Shown piece after piece: positions 1 to 12,090 of a stretch of 64,000 nucleotides of DNA. The stretch covers positions 184,931,068 to 184,995,067 of the forward strand of contig CM076846.1 of the NCBI GenBank assembly GCA_039519185.1, in the 5' to 3' direction. This DNA comes from Astragalus membranaceus (taxonomy: Eukaryota > Streptophyta > Magnoliopsida > Fabales > Fabaceae). Position numbers and translations under genes: made by a program. Each line of letters begins with the position of its first letter. The first letter of the stretch is position 1. The notes beneath the pieces are model-generated. The model saw only the letters and a list, made by a program, of their open reading frames with translations, had not been told where the DNA came from and made no database searches.

Positions 1-1
1 A

Positions 2-1680
2 GAGGTCGAAACTGAAGAGCCAGAAGAACCCATTGCTGTCGAACCTTTAAGAAGGTCGCAAAGGGAAAGGCAGAGATCAGTAAGACTAGAAGGATTCGAC
101 ACTTACCCAGATTCTGCTGTTACAGCAGAGGGAGACCTGACACACTTTGCACTAATGCCAGAAGCAGAACCAGTGAGCCTGGAGCAAGCCCTTAGTCACA
201 AGCAGCGGAAGGAAGCAATGATTGACGAGTTGAAATCAATCGAGAAGAATGATACTTGGAAGCTAGTCGAACTTCCAAAAGAAAAGAAAGCCATAGGGGT
301 GAAGTGGGTCTTCAAGACCAAAGTCAAGCCAAATGGAGAAGTGGCCAAGTACAAGGCCAGGCTAGTAGCCAAAGGGTTCTTGCAGAAACCTGGTTTGGAT
401 TTCAATGAGGTCTTTGCCCCAGTAGCCAGAATCGAAACCATAAGATTGGTAGTAGCATTGGCAAGTCATAGAGGCTGGCCCCTACATCAACTAGATGTAA
501 AGTCAGCATTTCTGAATGGACCTCTGGAGGAGGAAGTCTATGTTTGTCAACCACCCGGTTTTGAGTCGAAGGGTAAAGAAGACAAGGTTTATAAGCTGGA
601 GAAAGCCCTGTATGGGCTCAAGCAAGCTCCAAGAGCGTGGAACAAGAGAATTGATGGATTTCTCTTGGCTCAGAAGTTCACTAGATGCACTAATGAACAT
701 GGAGTATATGTGAAGAAGAATGAAACTTCGACTCAGTTGTTGTTGTGTCCTGTACGTAGATGATCTACTTGTAACTGGCAGCAATGAAGTCGAAGTCGAA
801 GCCTTCAAGAAAGTGATGATGTCAGAATTTGAAATGAGTGATCTGGGACATCTATCATATTTCTTGGGGATGGAGTTTGCCAAGACAAGTAAGGGTATAC
901 TCCTGCACCAGTCGAAGTATGCAGCTGATATCCTGAAAAGATTCGACATGAGCAACTGCAAGGAAGTTTCGACACCATCAGACACTAGCAGCAAGCTGTC
1001 GAAAGACGACGAAGGGATTGAAGTAGATGCCACCTTGTTCAAACAGATCGTGGGCTCCCTAAGGTACCTGTGCAACACTCGACCTGACATTATGTTTAGT
1101 GTCGGAATGATCAGCAGATTCATGGAGAAGCCGAAAAGCTCTCACATGGTAGCTGCAAAAAGAGTACTAAGGTATGTAAAGGGAACACAAAGTTATGGTA
1201 TTCTGTTCCCTAGCAAGAGTGTGTCGAAGAATGATAATGAAGTGTTTGGCTACACTGACTCCGACTGGAGTGGAGACAGGAGTGATCGAAAAAGCACAAG
1301 TGGGTATGTCTTTATGTATAGTTGCGTTGTCCTCCTGTGAAGCAAAGTATGTAGCTGCTTCCTTTGCAGCATGTCAAGCATCATGGCTGAGCATGCTACT
1401 GGTCGAAATTGGAGTGCACAGGGTCGAAGCAATGAAGTTGTTGATCGACAACAAGTCTGCGATAGATCTCGCCAAGAATCCTGTTGCACACGGTAGGTCG
1501 AAGCACATAGAGACCAGATATCACTTCCTGCGTGACCAAGTAAACAATGAGAAGCTGAATCTGGAATATTGCTGTTCGGAACTTCAAGTAGCTGATGCAA
1601 TGACCAAGCCATTGCAAAAGGGAAGATTCGAAGAACTGAGAACAATGCTTGGGATGATGTCGCTCAGCAATGTGAATTAG
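2..1680 (+). pseudogene. copia polyprotein C-terminus: RT and RNase H, frameshifted
   Basis: Translation is open from base 2 in one frame, starting with an acidic, arginine-rich linker (RRSQRERQ). The RT follows: KWVFKTK, KARLVAKGF, the first catalytic block QLDVKSAFLNG, and KALYGLKQAPRAW. At about 735-750 the frame shifts so that the YVDD box (encoded near 758-770) is read in a second frame. That frame runs to about 1318, where a short deletion inside RNase H (after GYVFMY, before VALSSCEAKY) forces a third frame ending at 1680. The RNase H aspartates in YTDSDWSGD and DNKSAID remain. This enzyme copied element RNA into DNA in cytoplasmic particles. With two frame breaks it cannot make a working protein. 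Family certain; lineage not assigned. Confidence 0.9.
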
Positions 1681-1690
1681 GAGGGAATAT

Positions 1691-1916
1691 TGAGATATGC
1701 CTTGTAATTCTATTGCTTGTAATTATAGTAGGTGTAGTTAGAAACCTAGTCGAAATGGGCCAGTCGAAATTATGGGTCTGGGCCTGTTTCATTGTATATA
1801 AATATAGACGTCAGTAGCATGTATTTTGGTATCCGATCTTTATGAAATTCAGTGCAACTTAGCGCCGCCACTTCCTTTCTTGTCCCTTTCACGTGTTTAT
1901 CCCCAGCATTTTTCAC
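1691..1916 (+). repeat. 3' LTR of copia-A
   Basis: The LTR begins TGAGATATGCC directly after the purine tract GGAGGGAATAT and probably ends at TTTTTCACA (about 1914-1917). It holds a TATA-like stretch, GTATATAAATA, near 1793. The length of about 225 bp suits copia LTRs. The end is approximate because no partner LTR is in the window. Confidence 0.6.
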
Positions 1917-3110
1917 ACTATAAATAGATTTGATTTGGAGAAGGGGGGCATTTTAAGCTCTTTTTCACAGTAATAATGTTAGATTGAAATTTTGAGAGAA
2001 AGGGAGAAGATTGAGTACAAAAGTTGCAGAGAAGAAGAAATCACATAGAGCTTACTTTGGTATTTCGTCTTCTTTTTTTTTTTTTAAATAACGATATCAC
2101 CTTATTATGCTTGTTACATTGTCCAGAATACGCAAAATGAATACTCATAGACTTGTTTATATACTAATTGAACAGTTGCTCTACATTTTTACATCAATCA
2201 AAACCAATCTAACAAAAGACAAACAAAAAGCTGTACTAAACTGCCTTCAAAGTTTTTATCACTTTTTCTTCTTTCATACCTCAAAGTTAAAAACCTGTGA
2301 AAAAAAGAAATATTAACAATTTGAGTTATGATTTTATTTTAGTTTTGTTTCTTTCTATTCTAAATATAAAAAAAAATAGTTGGATGATGAAAGTAGAAAA
2401 TATCGCTGAAAAAAAAATAGAGTAAAAGAGAACTAGAACTGTAGAAGAGATACAGTTTTTTTGAAGTAAAACAGAAAAAAGACAAGAAAAAAGGGAGAAA
2501 ATTGAAGAAAGAAGTAAAACAATGGAGAAAAAGAGAGCCAAGCCTAACCCCCTGGAGGAGTTGCTCCCGGTGGAGCACCCCTGGCCGTCACCACCACCGG
2601 TGTGACAGCGAACCACCACCGTGGTCTTGTTCCGTTGGAACGCCGGACTGTTTGGTTTCCCTCATCTCGTCTCTTTTCTTCTTTCTCCTTCTTTCCGTTC
2701 TTCTTTCTTTTTTTTCCAGCGACCTCCTCACTCTGTGTACCTGAATGTGCGTTTGTGTTTAGATCTAGGTTTTTTTGTCAACATGTTAGTTTAGATATAG
2801 GCTTGATTTGTGAGACGTGTGTTTAGAACCCCTTCTATGGTTTGGGCTACGGTCCTTTTAGTTTTTTTTTTTTTTATCTTTACTAATCTTAATACTCGTG
2901 CAATTATAGGGTGGGCTAAATCTGGTTTACGTAACATATATTGTTTTTTTAGTTTGGACTATTGCTGACTATCCACGGAATACACCAATGCTTTCAACGA
3001 AATACTAATATCGCTCGTGCTTAGGAGCAAATTTTGTACTATTCAATACTGAGTTTGTCAGTAAAGGGAATCAAACGGACATTGAAATTAAACATTCATA
3101 GAGAATTAGA
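1917..3110. other. No gene recognised; AT-rich with CT- and GA-rich tracts
   Basis: Open stretches here are short and have low-complexity composition (runs of T, A and CT). A more GC-rich patch at 2540-2660 has no recognisable protein similarity. No LTR ends or target duplications were found. Confidence 0.5.
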
Positions 3111-3151
3111 TGAAAACCACCGATAAAATATAAGCAGCTATACAAAGTTGA
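3111..3151. repeat. Dispersed short repeat, copy 1
   Basis: About 40 bp (ATGAAAACCACCGATAAAAT and following) closely matches 26595-26641 in the same orientation. Both copies continue into TATACAAAGTTGAAA. Origin unknown; probably an edge of an unannotated repeat. Confidence 0.5.
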
Positions 3152-3165
3152 AAGGAAATAAAAAT

Positions 3166-3420
3166 TAAAGGCTTAAATATATGTTTGACCCCTGCAAATA
3201 TGATCATAATCCATTTAGACCCTGTAAAAAAAACTTTTAAAGTGATCCTTGCAAATATTAAGCGTTTACGGTTAAGTTCATCGGTTAACTTTCCATCCAA
3301 AAAAGCACGCCACGTCATCATGGACACATGGCACTGACATGTGCCACGTCATCAACCAATGGATGGCTGCCATGTAGCGTTCGCATGCAAATTTAGGTTC
3401 ATTGTTGTTACTAAAAAAAT
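3166..3420. repeat. Dispersed non-coding repeat of the kind common in legumes
   Basis: The stretch has the form of a degenerate transposon end: 'ggcttaaatatatgtttgacccctgcaaat', then a decayed internal echo (gatccttgcaaatatt) and a segment rich in CCACGTCATC and its near inverse. I recognise this general sequence style from legume intergenic DNA but cannot assign a superfamily. No protein is encoded. Confidence 0.35.
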
Positions 3421-4365
3421 ATAAAGTTTTGGTAAGGATGAAAGTTGAACCTGTGACCTACACTTGGTGACAAGACTTAAATAACACATGAGCCACTTAA
3501 TAAGTTGTGACTTATAACACCACTATAAATATATATTATATAAAACCTAATTAATTTTAAAAAAAAAATCAAAAAAAAATTGCAAAATGGAAAATGCAGT
3601 TCTTCATCTTCCAAACGATTTCAACAAGAACGAATCAGATCCTCACGTTTTCGTTTTCGATTGTATTAAAGATACGATTTGTTCAACAACAGTTGTCATC
3701 ATCAACGCTTAATTTCTACAATCGTTCATCTTCTAAACGAAAATAAAAACAAAATCTGGGAAAAAAATTGGTTCATGACTGCACTCGTTCATCTTCATCC
3801 TCGAATCAGATCTTCAACAACAACTAGGGGTGTTCACGGGTTGGTTTGGATGGATTTTGACTAAATCCGATGTCCGAACCGTTGAAATTTATTCGGTTTG
3901 GGTTGGTTTGGATTTTGAATTTTTGCTATAAAATCTGAACCAAACCAATCCGACATCGGATGGGTTGGTTCGGATTGGGCTCACGGGTCACGTGCTAATG
4001 TCCAATTTTTTAAAAGATAAAATTATTTGTTTCGTTAAGGTTCAATTTCAATATTGTTACTGCAATGCTTCTTTTGTGTTTGGAAATGTTAAAGCTTGGA
4101 GTTGAACAACATGAGTGAATCTGAATGACAAAAGATGATTAATGTCTGAGTTCAAAAAACATATGATTAATGTGTGAGAATCGGTGTGACATCCGAATTT
4201 GTGATTGAGATAATTAGATGAATTTGGACGTGGTGCTGATAATTGGGGAACCTAGGAAATATGCAAAGCATGATGAATGTGGTGCCTAATTAATATGTGC
4301 AGTTTAAGGAAGAAGACTAAAAATTAGAAACTAACATACAGTAAAATAGAGTGCTAGCTCAATAA
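3421..4365. other. No gene recognised
   Basis: AT-rich DNA. At 3830-3990 a short motif family (ggtttgg, ttcggtttgg, ggttggttcgga) recurs, typical of degenerate plant repeats. No coding potential or element ends were found. Confidence 0.45.
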
Positions 4366-4526
4366 TGTTGATTAAGTTATATATATGTTGTAATTATAAT
4401 TGTAATTATCCGGCCCATTTATAAGGCCAATTAGGGTTAGTCTTAGAATAGTCTATATATATTTTTTAACACTTGTATACAATACACGGTATTTCAATAG
4501 ATGTCTCTCAGTTTTCTCATTTCACA
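4366..4526 (+). repeat. 5' LTR of copia-B
   Basis: The right edge is fixed by TTTCACA directly before the primer site at 4527. The left edge is inferred at TGTTGATTAAG, giving about 160 bp. A promoter-like TCTATATATATTT lies near 4450. The partner LTR is deleted, so the start is unconfirmed. Confidence 0.6.
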
Positions 4527-4540
4527 TGGTATCTAGAGCC
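4527..4540 (+). other. Primer binding site, initiator tRNA-Met type (copia-B)
   Basis: TGGTATCTAGAGCC follows the LTR end directly. It differs from the usual copia primer site TGGTATCAGAGC by one inserted base. It would prime minus-strand DNA synthesis. Confidence 0.8.
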
Positions 4541-5047
4541 AATTGAGAGACAACCCTAAAACCGTGCTTACCCGTTGGACCCACTATCCACCGATGATAA
4601 AAAAAATTCCGGCAAACCGTGTTTCAATTCCGGTTTGCCCTATCTCACTGTCGTGTGTCATTCCGGCACCCCGTTGGGTTTTTCAAATCTGCCACCATCG
4701 AGTTCTCCCATTTCCGACGACTTTTCCGGTCAACCACCCCCACCAAAAGGTTTGCCTCCTCAAAACCGGCCCACCCCTGAAACCGCAGCCCCAGATATGC
4801 CTCCACGGCGCTCCCACGCGCCGCCTCTATCTCCGGCCAGAAACCCCAACCAGCCACCGTCGCCGCCGCGCGTGGCGGCGCGTCCGGCCACTTCTCCGGT
4901 CGCCGTTTTCATCGTCAGACTCGCCTCTCCTTCCTCGTTCCGGATCTGCCATCATTTTCCAGTTTCGAGCAACGGTTGGACGTGTTTCTGTACAAACAGC
5001 CCTTTCTCTCTCCTGTTTGGCGTGTTTTCTCTCTCCTAGGACTGACT

Positions 5048-8000
5048 ATGATGACCCCCGGTGACTCCTCTAAGCTGTTCGCCAATTTTGTGACTTCTCC
5101 CCTCACTACGGAGAAGCTAGATGGTTCAAACTATGACACTTGGGCGTCCGACATTCAGTTATGGATGATGGGGCAAGGTTACACGGAGCATCTCACAAAG
5201 AAAGCTACAGAGGTGACTGACACCGCTGAACGTGTGAAATTCGAAAAGGTTGATGCTTAGTTGTGTAGTATTATCAAGTCCACCATTAGCCCTCTCATCA
5301 AACCGATTTTCCGTCCTCATCTCACGTGTGAATCGGTTTGGAGTCAGGCTAAGGAACTCTACACTAATGATATTCAGCGCCTCTATGGTGTGTGTCATGA
5401 TTTGATGACACTCATTGCACCTCGATCATTTGAGGGTCCTATGTCTACGTATATCGGTCGTGTTCATGCTGCCCTTCATGACTTTAATGAGCTACTGCCT
5501 CCTGCTGCCTCTGGTGCTACTGAAAAGAAGAAAGAACTTGAGCAACGCAGCACTTTTTTTATGCTCCTCGCCCTTTATGGCTTGCCTCAGGATTACGCTG
5601 CCACCCGTGACCAGATTTTGGGGTCTACTGCCATTCCCACAATGTCTACTGCATCCTCTGTCCTCCTCCGGGTCCCGGTTAAGTCTACTCCTGAGCACTC
5701 GGTGACCTCTGGGCCGAGTGACACTGCTGCACTTGCATCTCAACACAACCATCAGGGACGCTCTCGTGGTCCTCCATCCAAGTCCAAGAATCGCCCTATG
5801 TGTGATCACTGCCACAATCTGGGGCATACGATTGATCGATGCTGGAAATTACACGGGCGCCCCCTCGTACTGTTAATGCCGCTCAGACTCCTCCAATAGA
5901 GACACCTGAGGCCTCAACTAAGGCTAAACCAACTCCAACTGACTACAAAGATTTTCTCCAATGGTTTGAGAATCGCCAAAACTCTGGATCCACTGCTTCA
6001 AGTGCACAGACTGGTAAATCATTTGCTTGCGCCTCTCAGTCATCTTCCCTTGGGCCCTTGGGCCCTTGATACAGGTGCTTCTGATCATATCACTGGCAAT
6101 AAAGCTCTTTTATCCTCTCTTTCTACATCTGGTTACTTACCTACCCTCACCTCTGCCAGTGGAACTCAAATACAAGCCCGAGGGATTGGCACTGCCCAAC
6201 TCCTCCCCTCCTTATCTGTTGACAACGTTCTTTATGTTCCTGAATGTCCATTTAATTTAATTTCTGTTAAACGTTTGATTGAGTCCATTGATTGTGTTGT
6301 TACCTTTACTAAGAAAGATGTTACCTTGCAGGATCGGATCACGAAACAGATGATTGGCGCCGGATGTGAGTCGAATGGCCTTTATTATCTCTCCTCAACC
6401 AAGGCTTGTGCAACCACAGATTCTTCTCTTACAGTACATGCCCAGTTGGGTCATCCTGGTCTTCAAAAACTCCAAAAGTTAGTGCCGAGTCTTACTAAAT
6501 TGTCTAGTTTGGATTGTGAGTCGTGTCAGTTAGGGAAACACACTCGTAGTCATTTCCCTAATAGAGTCAATAAACGGGCTTCGTCCCCTTTTGCTTTAGT
6601 TCACTCTGATGTTTGGGGTCCTTCTCGTACTACCAATACTTTTGGATCTAGAAATTTTGTTACTTTTATTGATGACTTTTCCCGTTGTACGTGGTTATTT
6701 TTAATGAAGAATCGGTCCGAGTTATTCTCTATCTTTGAGCAATTTTATAAAGAAATTAAAACTCAATTTGGTGTGTCCATTCAAACTTTGCGTAGTGATA
6801 ATGCCCAAGAATATTTATCACAATAATTCCAAAATTTTATGGCATCTAATGGCATTCTTCACCAAACCTCTTGTGCTTACACACCTCAGCAAAATGGGGT
6901 TGTCGAACGCAAAAATCGGCATCTCATTGAAACTACACGGACCCTTCTCCTTCACGGTAACCTCCCCACTCGATTTTGGGGGGATCCGGTTCTAACGGCT
7001 TGTTACCTTATAAATCGCATGCCCTCCTCTGTTCTTGACGACCAAACACCACACTCTGTCCTTTTTCGTCATACCCCTCTACACTCGCTTCAGCCACGTG
7101 TATTTGGGTCCACATGTTTTGTCCACAATCTCTCTCCTGGTATTGACAAACTCTCGGCTCGGTCACTAAAATGTGTCTTCCTTGGTTATCATCGGTCTCA
7201 AAAAGGCTACCGTTGTTACTCTCCTACTCTTCAACGTTACCTCATATCTGCCGATGTTACCTTCTTTGAGTCTGTCCCTTACTTTGAGTCGTCCGACTCA
7301 ACACATGAACCTCTTTCCGCAGCTCTTCCCTTGCCTCCCGTGTCTATTTCCCTTGAGTCTGTCACCATAGAGGTCCCTTCTGTCGACCCTCTGGCTGCAC
7401 CTCCACTACAAACATATCACCGTCGCCAGCGACCACCTGTGGTACACATCCCTGCCCCAGTGTCTACTTCAGAGGCCATTCCAGACTCACCGCCAGCGCC
7501 ATCTCCTGTTCCAGATCCGGTTCTGCCACCTGAGCCTGACCTCCCCATTGCTATTCGTAAAGGTATACGGTCCACTCGTAACCCATCCCCTCATTACATT
7601 GCTTTGAGTTATCACCGTCTTTCACCTTTGCATTACACTTGTCTTGCTTCTTTGTCTTCTGTTAGTATTCCTAACTCTGTAGATGAAGCTTTATCCCATC
7701 CTGAGTGGAGGCAAGCAATGATTGACGAGATGTGTGCTCTTCAAAGCAGTGGTACTTGGGAATTGGTACCTCTACCTTCTGGGAAGTCTTTAGTCGGTTG
7801 TCGTTGGTTGTATACTGTCAAGGTTGGGCCTGATGGTAAGATTGATCGTTTTAAGGCTCGGTTGGTGGCCAAAGGATACACTCAGATATTTGGGCTGGAT
7901 TATAGCGACACATTCTCTCCGGTCGCCAAGATGGCCTCAGTTAGACTCTTCCTCTCTATTGCAGCTATCCGACACTGGCCTCTTTATCAACTTGACATCA

Positions 8001-8445
8001 AAAATGCCTTCTTGCATGGTGACCTTGAAGAGGAAGTTTATATGGAGCAACCTCCAGGGTTTGTTGCTCAGGGGGAGTCCTCGAGCATGGTTTGTCGACT
8101 TCACAGGTCACTTTATGGTCTTAAACAATCTCCACGAGCCTGGTTTGGCAGATTTAGCACTGTGGTACAACAGTTTGGCATGACTCGTAGTGAAGCTGAC
8201 CACTCTGTATTCTACCGACATTCAGCCCAGGGATGCATCTATCTAATTGTTTATGTGGATGATATTGTTATAACTGGTAGTGATCAGCAGGGCATACTTC
8301 AATTGAAGCAACATCTCTCTAACCAGTTTCTGACTAAAGACCTTGGCCGACTCCGTTACTTCTTGGGTATTGAGGTAGCCCAATCTAAGGATGGTCTTGT
8401 AATTTCACAGAGGAAATATGCTATGGATATTCTTGAAGAGACAGG
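5048..8445 (+). pseudogene. copia-B gag-protease-integrase-RT, broken
   Basis: The likely start is ATG at 5048 (MMTPGDSS). A UBN2-type gag follows, interrupted by TAG at 5258-5260 (probably from CAG). Gag ends in a zinc knuckle, CDHCHNLGHTIDRC, near 5810. Frame shifts near 5862 and 6060, the latter in a repeated CCTTGGGC, bracket the gag-protease linker. Protease is DTGASDH near 6071. Integrase has HSDVWGPS and LRSDNAQEY, a TAA at 6824-6826, then TPQQNGVVERKNR. The RT has KARLVAKGYTQ, QLDIKNAFLHG and VYVDDIVITG (near 8250), and stops at the inserted LTR at 8446. An encoded polyprotein would have served all retrotransposition steps; the stops and shifts make it a relic. Confidence 0.92.
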
Positions 8446-11400
8446 TGTTGCGCCCGAAAAAGTCCTTGAAGGGATTTTCCTCGTTTACAACCTTTTTTAA
8501 AAAAAAACAATGAAGTCGCCACCAATATTTTTTATAAGGAAAATATTGAAGAAAAACCTTCTTGGAAAGCGGATGGCCTTTTGGAAAACCGGAAGATTTG
8601 GGTTCGGGGGTCGGTTAGGTATGGGGAAGGTTTTAGCACCCCACGCCTCCTTTCTACCGAAAGGGAACCTTTAATTAAATGTGCGGTTTTAAGTGTTGAT
8701 TTGGAAAATGCTCGAATTTGCTTCAAAGGGAATGAGAAAACTTAACGAAAATTTTTATTTTTGGCAAAAGTGTTTGTTTTTTTTTTTTTAGGAAAAAAAA
8801 TGTTTTTAGTTTGTTGTGCTTGACGGAGAGTATCCGCTCCTACGTATCTCCCGGTGCGATGGAGAATTCAAAGCTACGTAGTTCTGGGTTTTTTAAAAAG
8901 GTTTTGTTTTTTTTTTTGTCTTATTAAGGTGAGTTTTTGCAATAGGAATGAGGATTCGCGATGACCAAACAACAACGGTTTAGAGTGGTCACACTACTAA
9001 CTCTTTTGAAAATGAAATCATCACTAACAACCAAACGGCAACGGCGCGAGTGATCATTAATGATAATCGGTTTTGCTTTTGATTCGAGTGTTCGCGATGA
9101 CCAAACAACAACGGTTTAGAGTGGTCACACTACTAATTCCTTTGAAAATGAAATTATCGTTAATAACCAAACGGCAACGGCGCGAGTGATCATTAATGAT
9201 AATTGGTTCTTATTTTAGGTAATCAAAAGGGTTTTCGCAATTGAATTGATTTTTGGTTTGTGAGACATTTATCCATCATTGGGAAAAAAGGGTTTGTGAA
9301 AAAAAAGAAAATAAGTTCGCTTAGGGAAAAGAAACGAAATTTAAAAAGAGAAACAGGAGGTGAAATAGTAAAATGGGGGGGTGCAAGTGGTAGGAGGGCT
9401 GTATTATCAAAAATGGGGTGTAAACAGTGAGAAGGGTTGCGTTTTAAAATAGGGGGTGCAGAAATCAGGAATTAGTTCTAATGGACTGTGTAAATGTTGG
9501 GCTCTCTCAAAGAGGTTAAGTTATCAAAATGAGGGGTGTGAAAAAAGGAAGCCCAGTTCGCATAGGAGGGCCCAGTTAGCGAAACTGGGCTTAAGTGAGA
9601 AAAGGGGCTTATGCCTGAATCTGGGGGGTGTAAATAGCAGTCCGAAAATTTAAAAGAAACTGAGGCTGTGTCATTAGAAACACAGGGGTGCAAATAGCAG
9701 TCTGATGTTTTTTTTTAAAAAAAAAAGGTTGTATTATTAAGAAAAAGAGCATGAATTTTATGGTTGATGACTATATTATTAACATTTTTCATGGACAAAA
9801 CATCATTAGCATGATTAGCACTTTGTATCTTTTTTTTAATAGAATAAATAAATGAATAGATCATTGTCATCACTGTTTAAAAAGAAAAGGAATTACTTGA
9901 TTACTAAAAAAAGAGACCTATTTAACCTTCCAAAAACCTGAGATTTGCAGCCAAGAATTGTATATTTTTTGTTTGAAGGTACAGATACCTCTTTATAAGC
10001 ATTTTATTGAATTAATCTTTGTTTTAAAAAAGAACTTATTGCTCAGATGGCTAGTATTAATTTTTGACCCAAACCAACATAATGGCTACATTATTGGAAA
10101 GATATTTTTTGCTACATTTTCAACCCATCGATGCATTCAAAAGGAAAGGATCATAGTGAAGGTTTAAATGGGTGATTTCAAAAAGTAACAAACATAACAT
10201 ATTAGGATCATTTCAATCTCTACTGTTACCATGAGTTTTTAACAAAAAAGAAGAACAAAAACATCATGTGCATATGGAAGAAGAAACATTACATGAGTAA
10301 TAGCAACCTACATGTTTTAACAAAATGTATGAACAATCTGAAATATGAACAGTAGTAAGGTTTTGGACAACATCAAATAAATATTTGCAGAAGGATAGAG
10401 ATGAGATAAAAACGTTACCAAATGTTCTTTTACAGTGAACCTAGTTTTCCAGATCTCCCAACAACAACAGAATAAAAAAAAAACTATGAAAATTTTAAGG
10501 AAAAAAAAGAAAAACGAAAAACTCTCTCTCACTGAAACTTCTCCAGATCCGCTTTTGCTTCCTCTTGCTCCTGGATCCTTCAAGATTTCGACCACTCCCC
10601 TCTTTCCTCTCCAAAAACGAAAATCCTTTCCTTCAAGACCTCAACTCGTATTTATACTAACAAAACCGAACTCGTAGTGGTGTGCTTTGTCTTTCGGTTC
10701 TTTCACCAAACCTTGTGTATAGATCCGTTTGCGTGCTATCCTTGAGAAAAACGAGATGGAAAACATGTTTCCTTGAATGAACCCGTGAGCTTTGGAGGGA
10801 CCAACGGCCCCTTGTGTGGTGATGCCCAAAGATGGCGATTTCGTGAGAGAGGAGAGAAAGGGGGGCACCAAAAATGGTGATTTCGTGAGAGGTGGTGAAA
10901 GGAAGAAACGTGTGAAGCTGGAGAAGAGAAAGAAACGTTGTGGAAGGAAGAGAAGAGGGGGCGGACGGCTAGGGCTTGATGGGAGAGATGGAGGTGATGT
11001 GTTTTTGGAAGTTGTGTGAGAGAAGGGAGGTGGAGGGAGCGTATGAGAGAAGAGAGGAAGGGGAGCGTATGAGAGAGAAAGAAAGAGACGTGTGAGAGAA
11101 AGAAATGCGTGAAGAGAGAGGGAGGAGGATTGTACGGCGGATTTCTTGGGAAGTGATGGGAGTGATGTGTTTTTTTTCAAATCTGATGGGAATGGGGAGG
11201 GGTGGACGGCTAGGGTTTTGAAGTGGGGCTAGGTTTAGTGAGTGAGATGGATAATAAGGCAAACGGGTCAGGCTAATAATGAATGGGCCTCTGGCAGCAC
11301 CAGCCCAAATTCGCTGAAACATAGAGAAAAGCAACCTACACCTCTCTTTTTTACTAAATCGCTCCCTCTCTTTTTTGTCTTTTTTTTTTGCTTTCCCTTT

Positions 11401-11528
11401 TTTTTTATACCATTAAATATATCTACTAACTAAATAGGAGGTAAAAAATAACTTGAAAATGAATTTGTATTTTTCGACGAATAAGAAAATTATTATTATT
11501 TTTGGACGGACAAAATTGAGGTATTACA
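8446..11528 (+). mobile_element. Solo LTR of an Ogre-like (Tat lineage) Ty3/gypsy element
   Basis: The insertion runs from TGTTGCGCCCG to GAGGTATTACA and is flanked by a perfect 5-bp duplication ACAGG (8441-8445 and 11529-11533) inside the RT of copia-B, so both ends are exact. It codes for nothing recognisable. It shares its start, its end and several internal blocks (for example CTTTCTACCGAAAGGGAACC and CTCCTACGTATCTCCCGGTG) with the element at 32276-34821. LTRs of several kb with such blocks are known from legume Ogre elements, so I infer a solo LTR left by LTR-LTR recombination. Structure is certain; the family name is from memory, and orientation follows the second copy. Confidence 0.75.
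8957..9228. repeat. 136-bp tandem duplication inside the solo LTR
   Basis: Two adjacent copies, starting CGCGATGACCAAACAACAAC at 8957 and 9093, differ by only a few substitutions. Each contains AACGG and CAACGGCGCGAGTGATCATT. Internal tandem repeats are common in very long LTRs. Confidence 0.85.
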
Positions 11529-12090
11529 ACAGGTCTATTGAATGCCAAACCAGTTGACACTCCCATGGATCCAAATGTCAAACTTCTACCCAATCAGGGG
11601 GGGGCCTCTTTCAGACCCTGGGAGATACAGAAGACTGGTTGGGAAGTTAAATTATCTTACCGTCACACGCCCAGATATTTCCTTTGCAGTCAGTGTGGTA
11701 AGTCAATTCTTAAATTCACCTTGTCAAGATCATTGGGATGCCGTCATTCGAATCCTAAAGTATGTTAAAAGCGCTCCAGGAAAAGGTCTCATTTATGAAG
11801 ATAGAGGGCACACTCAGATAGTTGGTTATTCAGACGCTGATTGCGCAGGCTCACCCATCGATAGGCGATCCACTTCTGGGTATTGCGTACTAGTTGGAGG
11901 AAATCTAATATCCTGGAAAAGCAAAAAGCAAAATGTTGTTGCAAGATCTAGTGCTGAAGCCGAATATAGAGCCATGGCCTTAGTAACACAAGAGCTTATT
12001 TGGTTAAAACAATTACTCAAAGAGCTTCACTTTCAAGGTGATGAGAAAATGACTCTCATATGTGATAATCAAGCGGCATTACATATTGAC
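11529..12090 (+). pseudogene. copia-B RT end and RNase H, 3'-truncated
   Basis: Reading resumes after the inserted LTR with the expected RT continuation (NAKPVDTPMDPN). An indel in the G run at about 11600-11606 shifts the frame. The rest reads through VTRPDISFAVSVVSQF into RNase H (VGYSDADCAGS, RRSTSGYCV, SSAEAEYRAMA and CDNQAALHI). The frame then runs into a 37-bp-spaced duplication and the element ends. The last third of RNase H, the KHIEID-type block, and the LTR are missing. Confidence 0.9.

Larger units (their letters stand above)
1..1916 (+). mobile_element. Ty1/copia retrotransposon, 3' portion (copia-A)
   Basis: The window opens inside a copia element. Its polyprotein is followed by a purine tract (about 1679-1690) and a short LTR starting TGAGATATG. 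The 5' LTR, gag, protease and integrase lie off the left edge. Two frameshifts and a deletion in RNase H show it is dead. The RT is close in sequence style to the minus-strand copia element at 37059-41743, so the two may belong to related lineages. The right LTR edge and target duplication cannot be fixed because the other end is missing. Confidence 0.85.

Noticed and set aside
2326..2619. Hydrophobic minus frames near 2.3-2.6 kb
   Set aside because: They come from A-rich and T-rich DNA and have no recognisable signal or family.
3430..3530. Minus-strand tRNA-like text (GTGGCTCATGTG, then AGGTTCAACTT)
   Set aside because: Box spacing and ends are not convincing; no target duplication.
4543..5039. 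Proline-rich plus-strand frames of 150-170 codons
   Set aside because: They lie in the copia-B leader between primer site and gag, and show only compositional bias.
10641..11334. Serine- and proline-rich minus-strand frames of 120-180 codons
   Set aside because: They lie inside the non-coding solo LTR, reflect GA-rich composition and show no domain.
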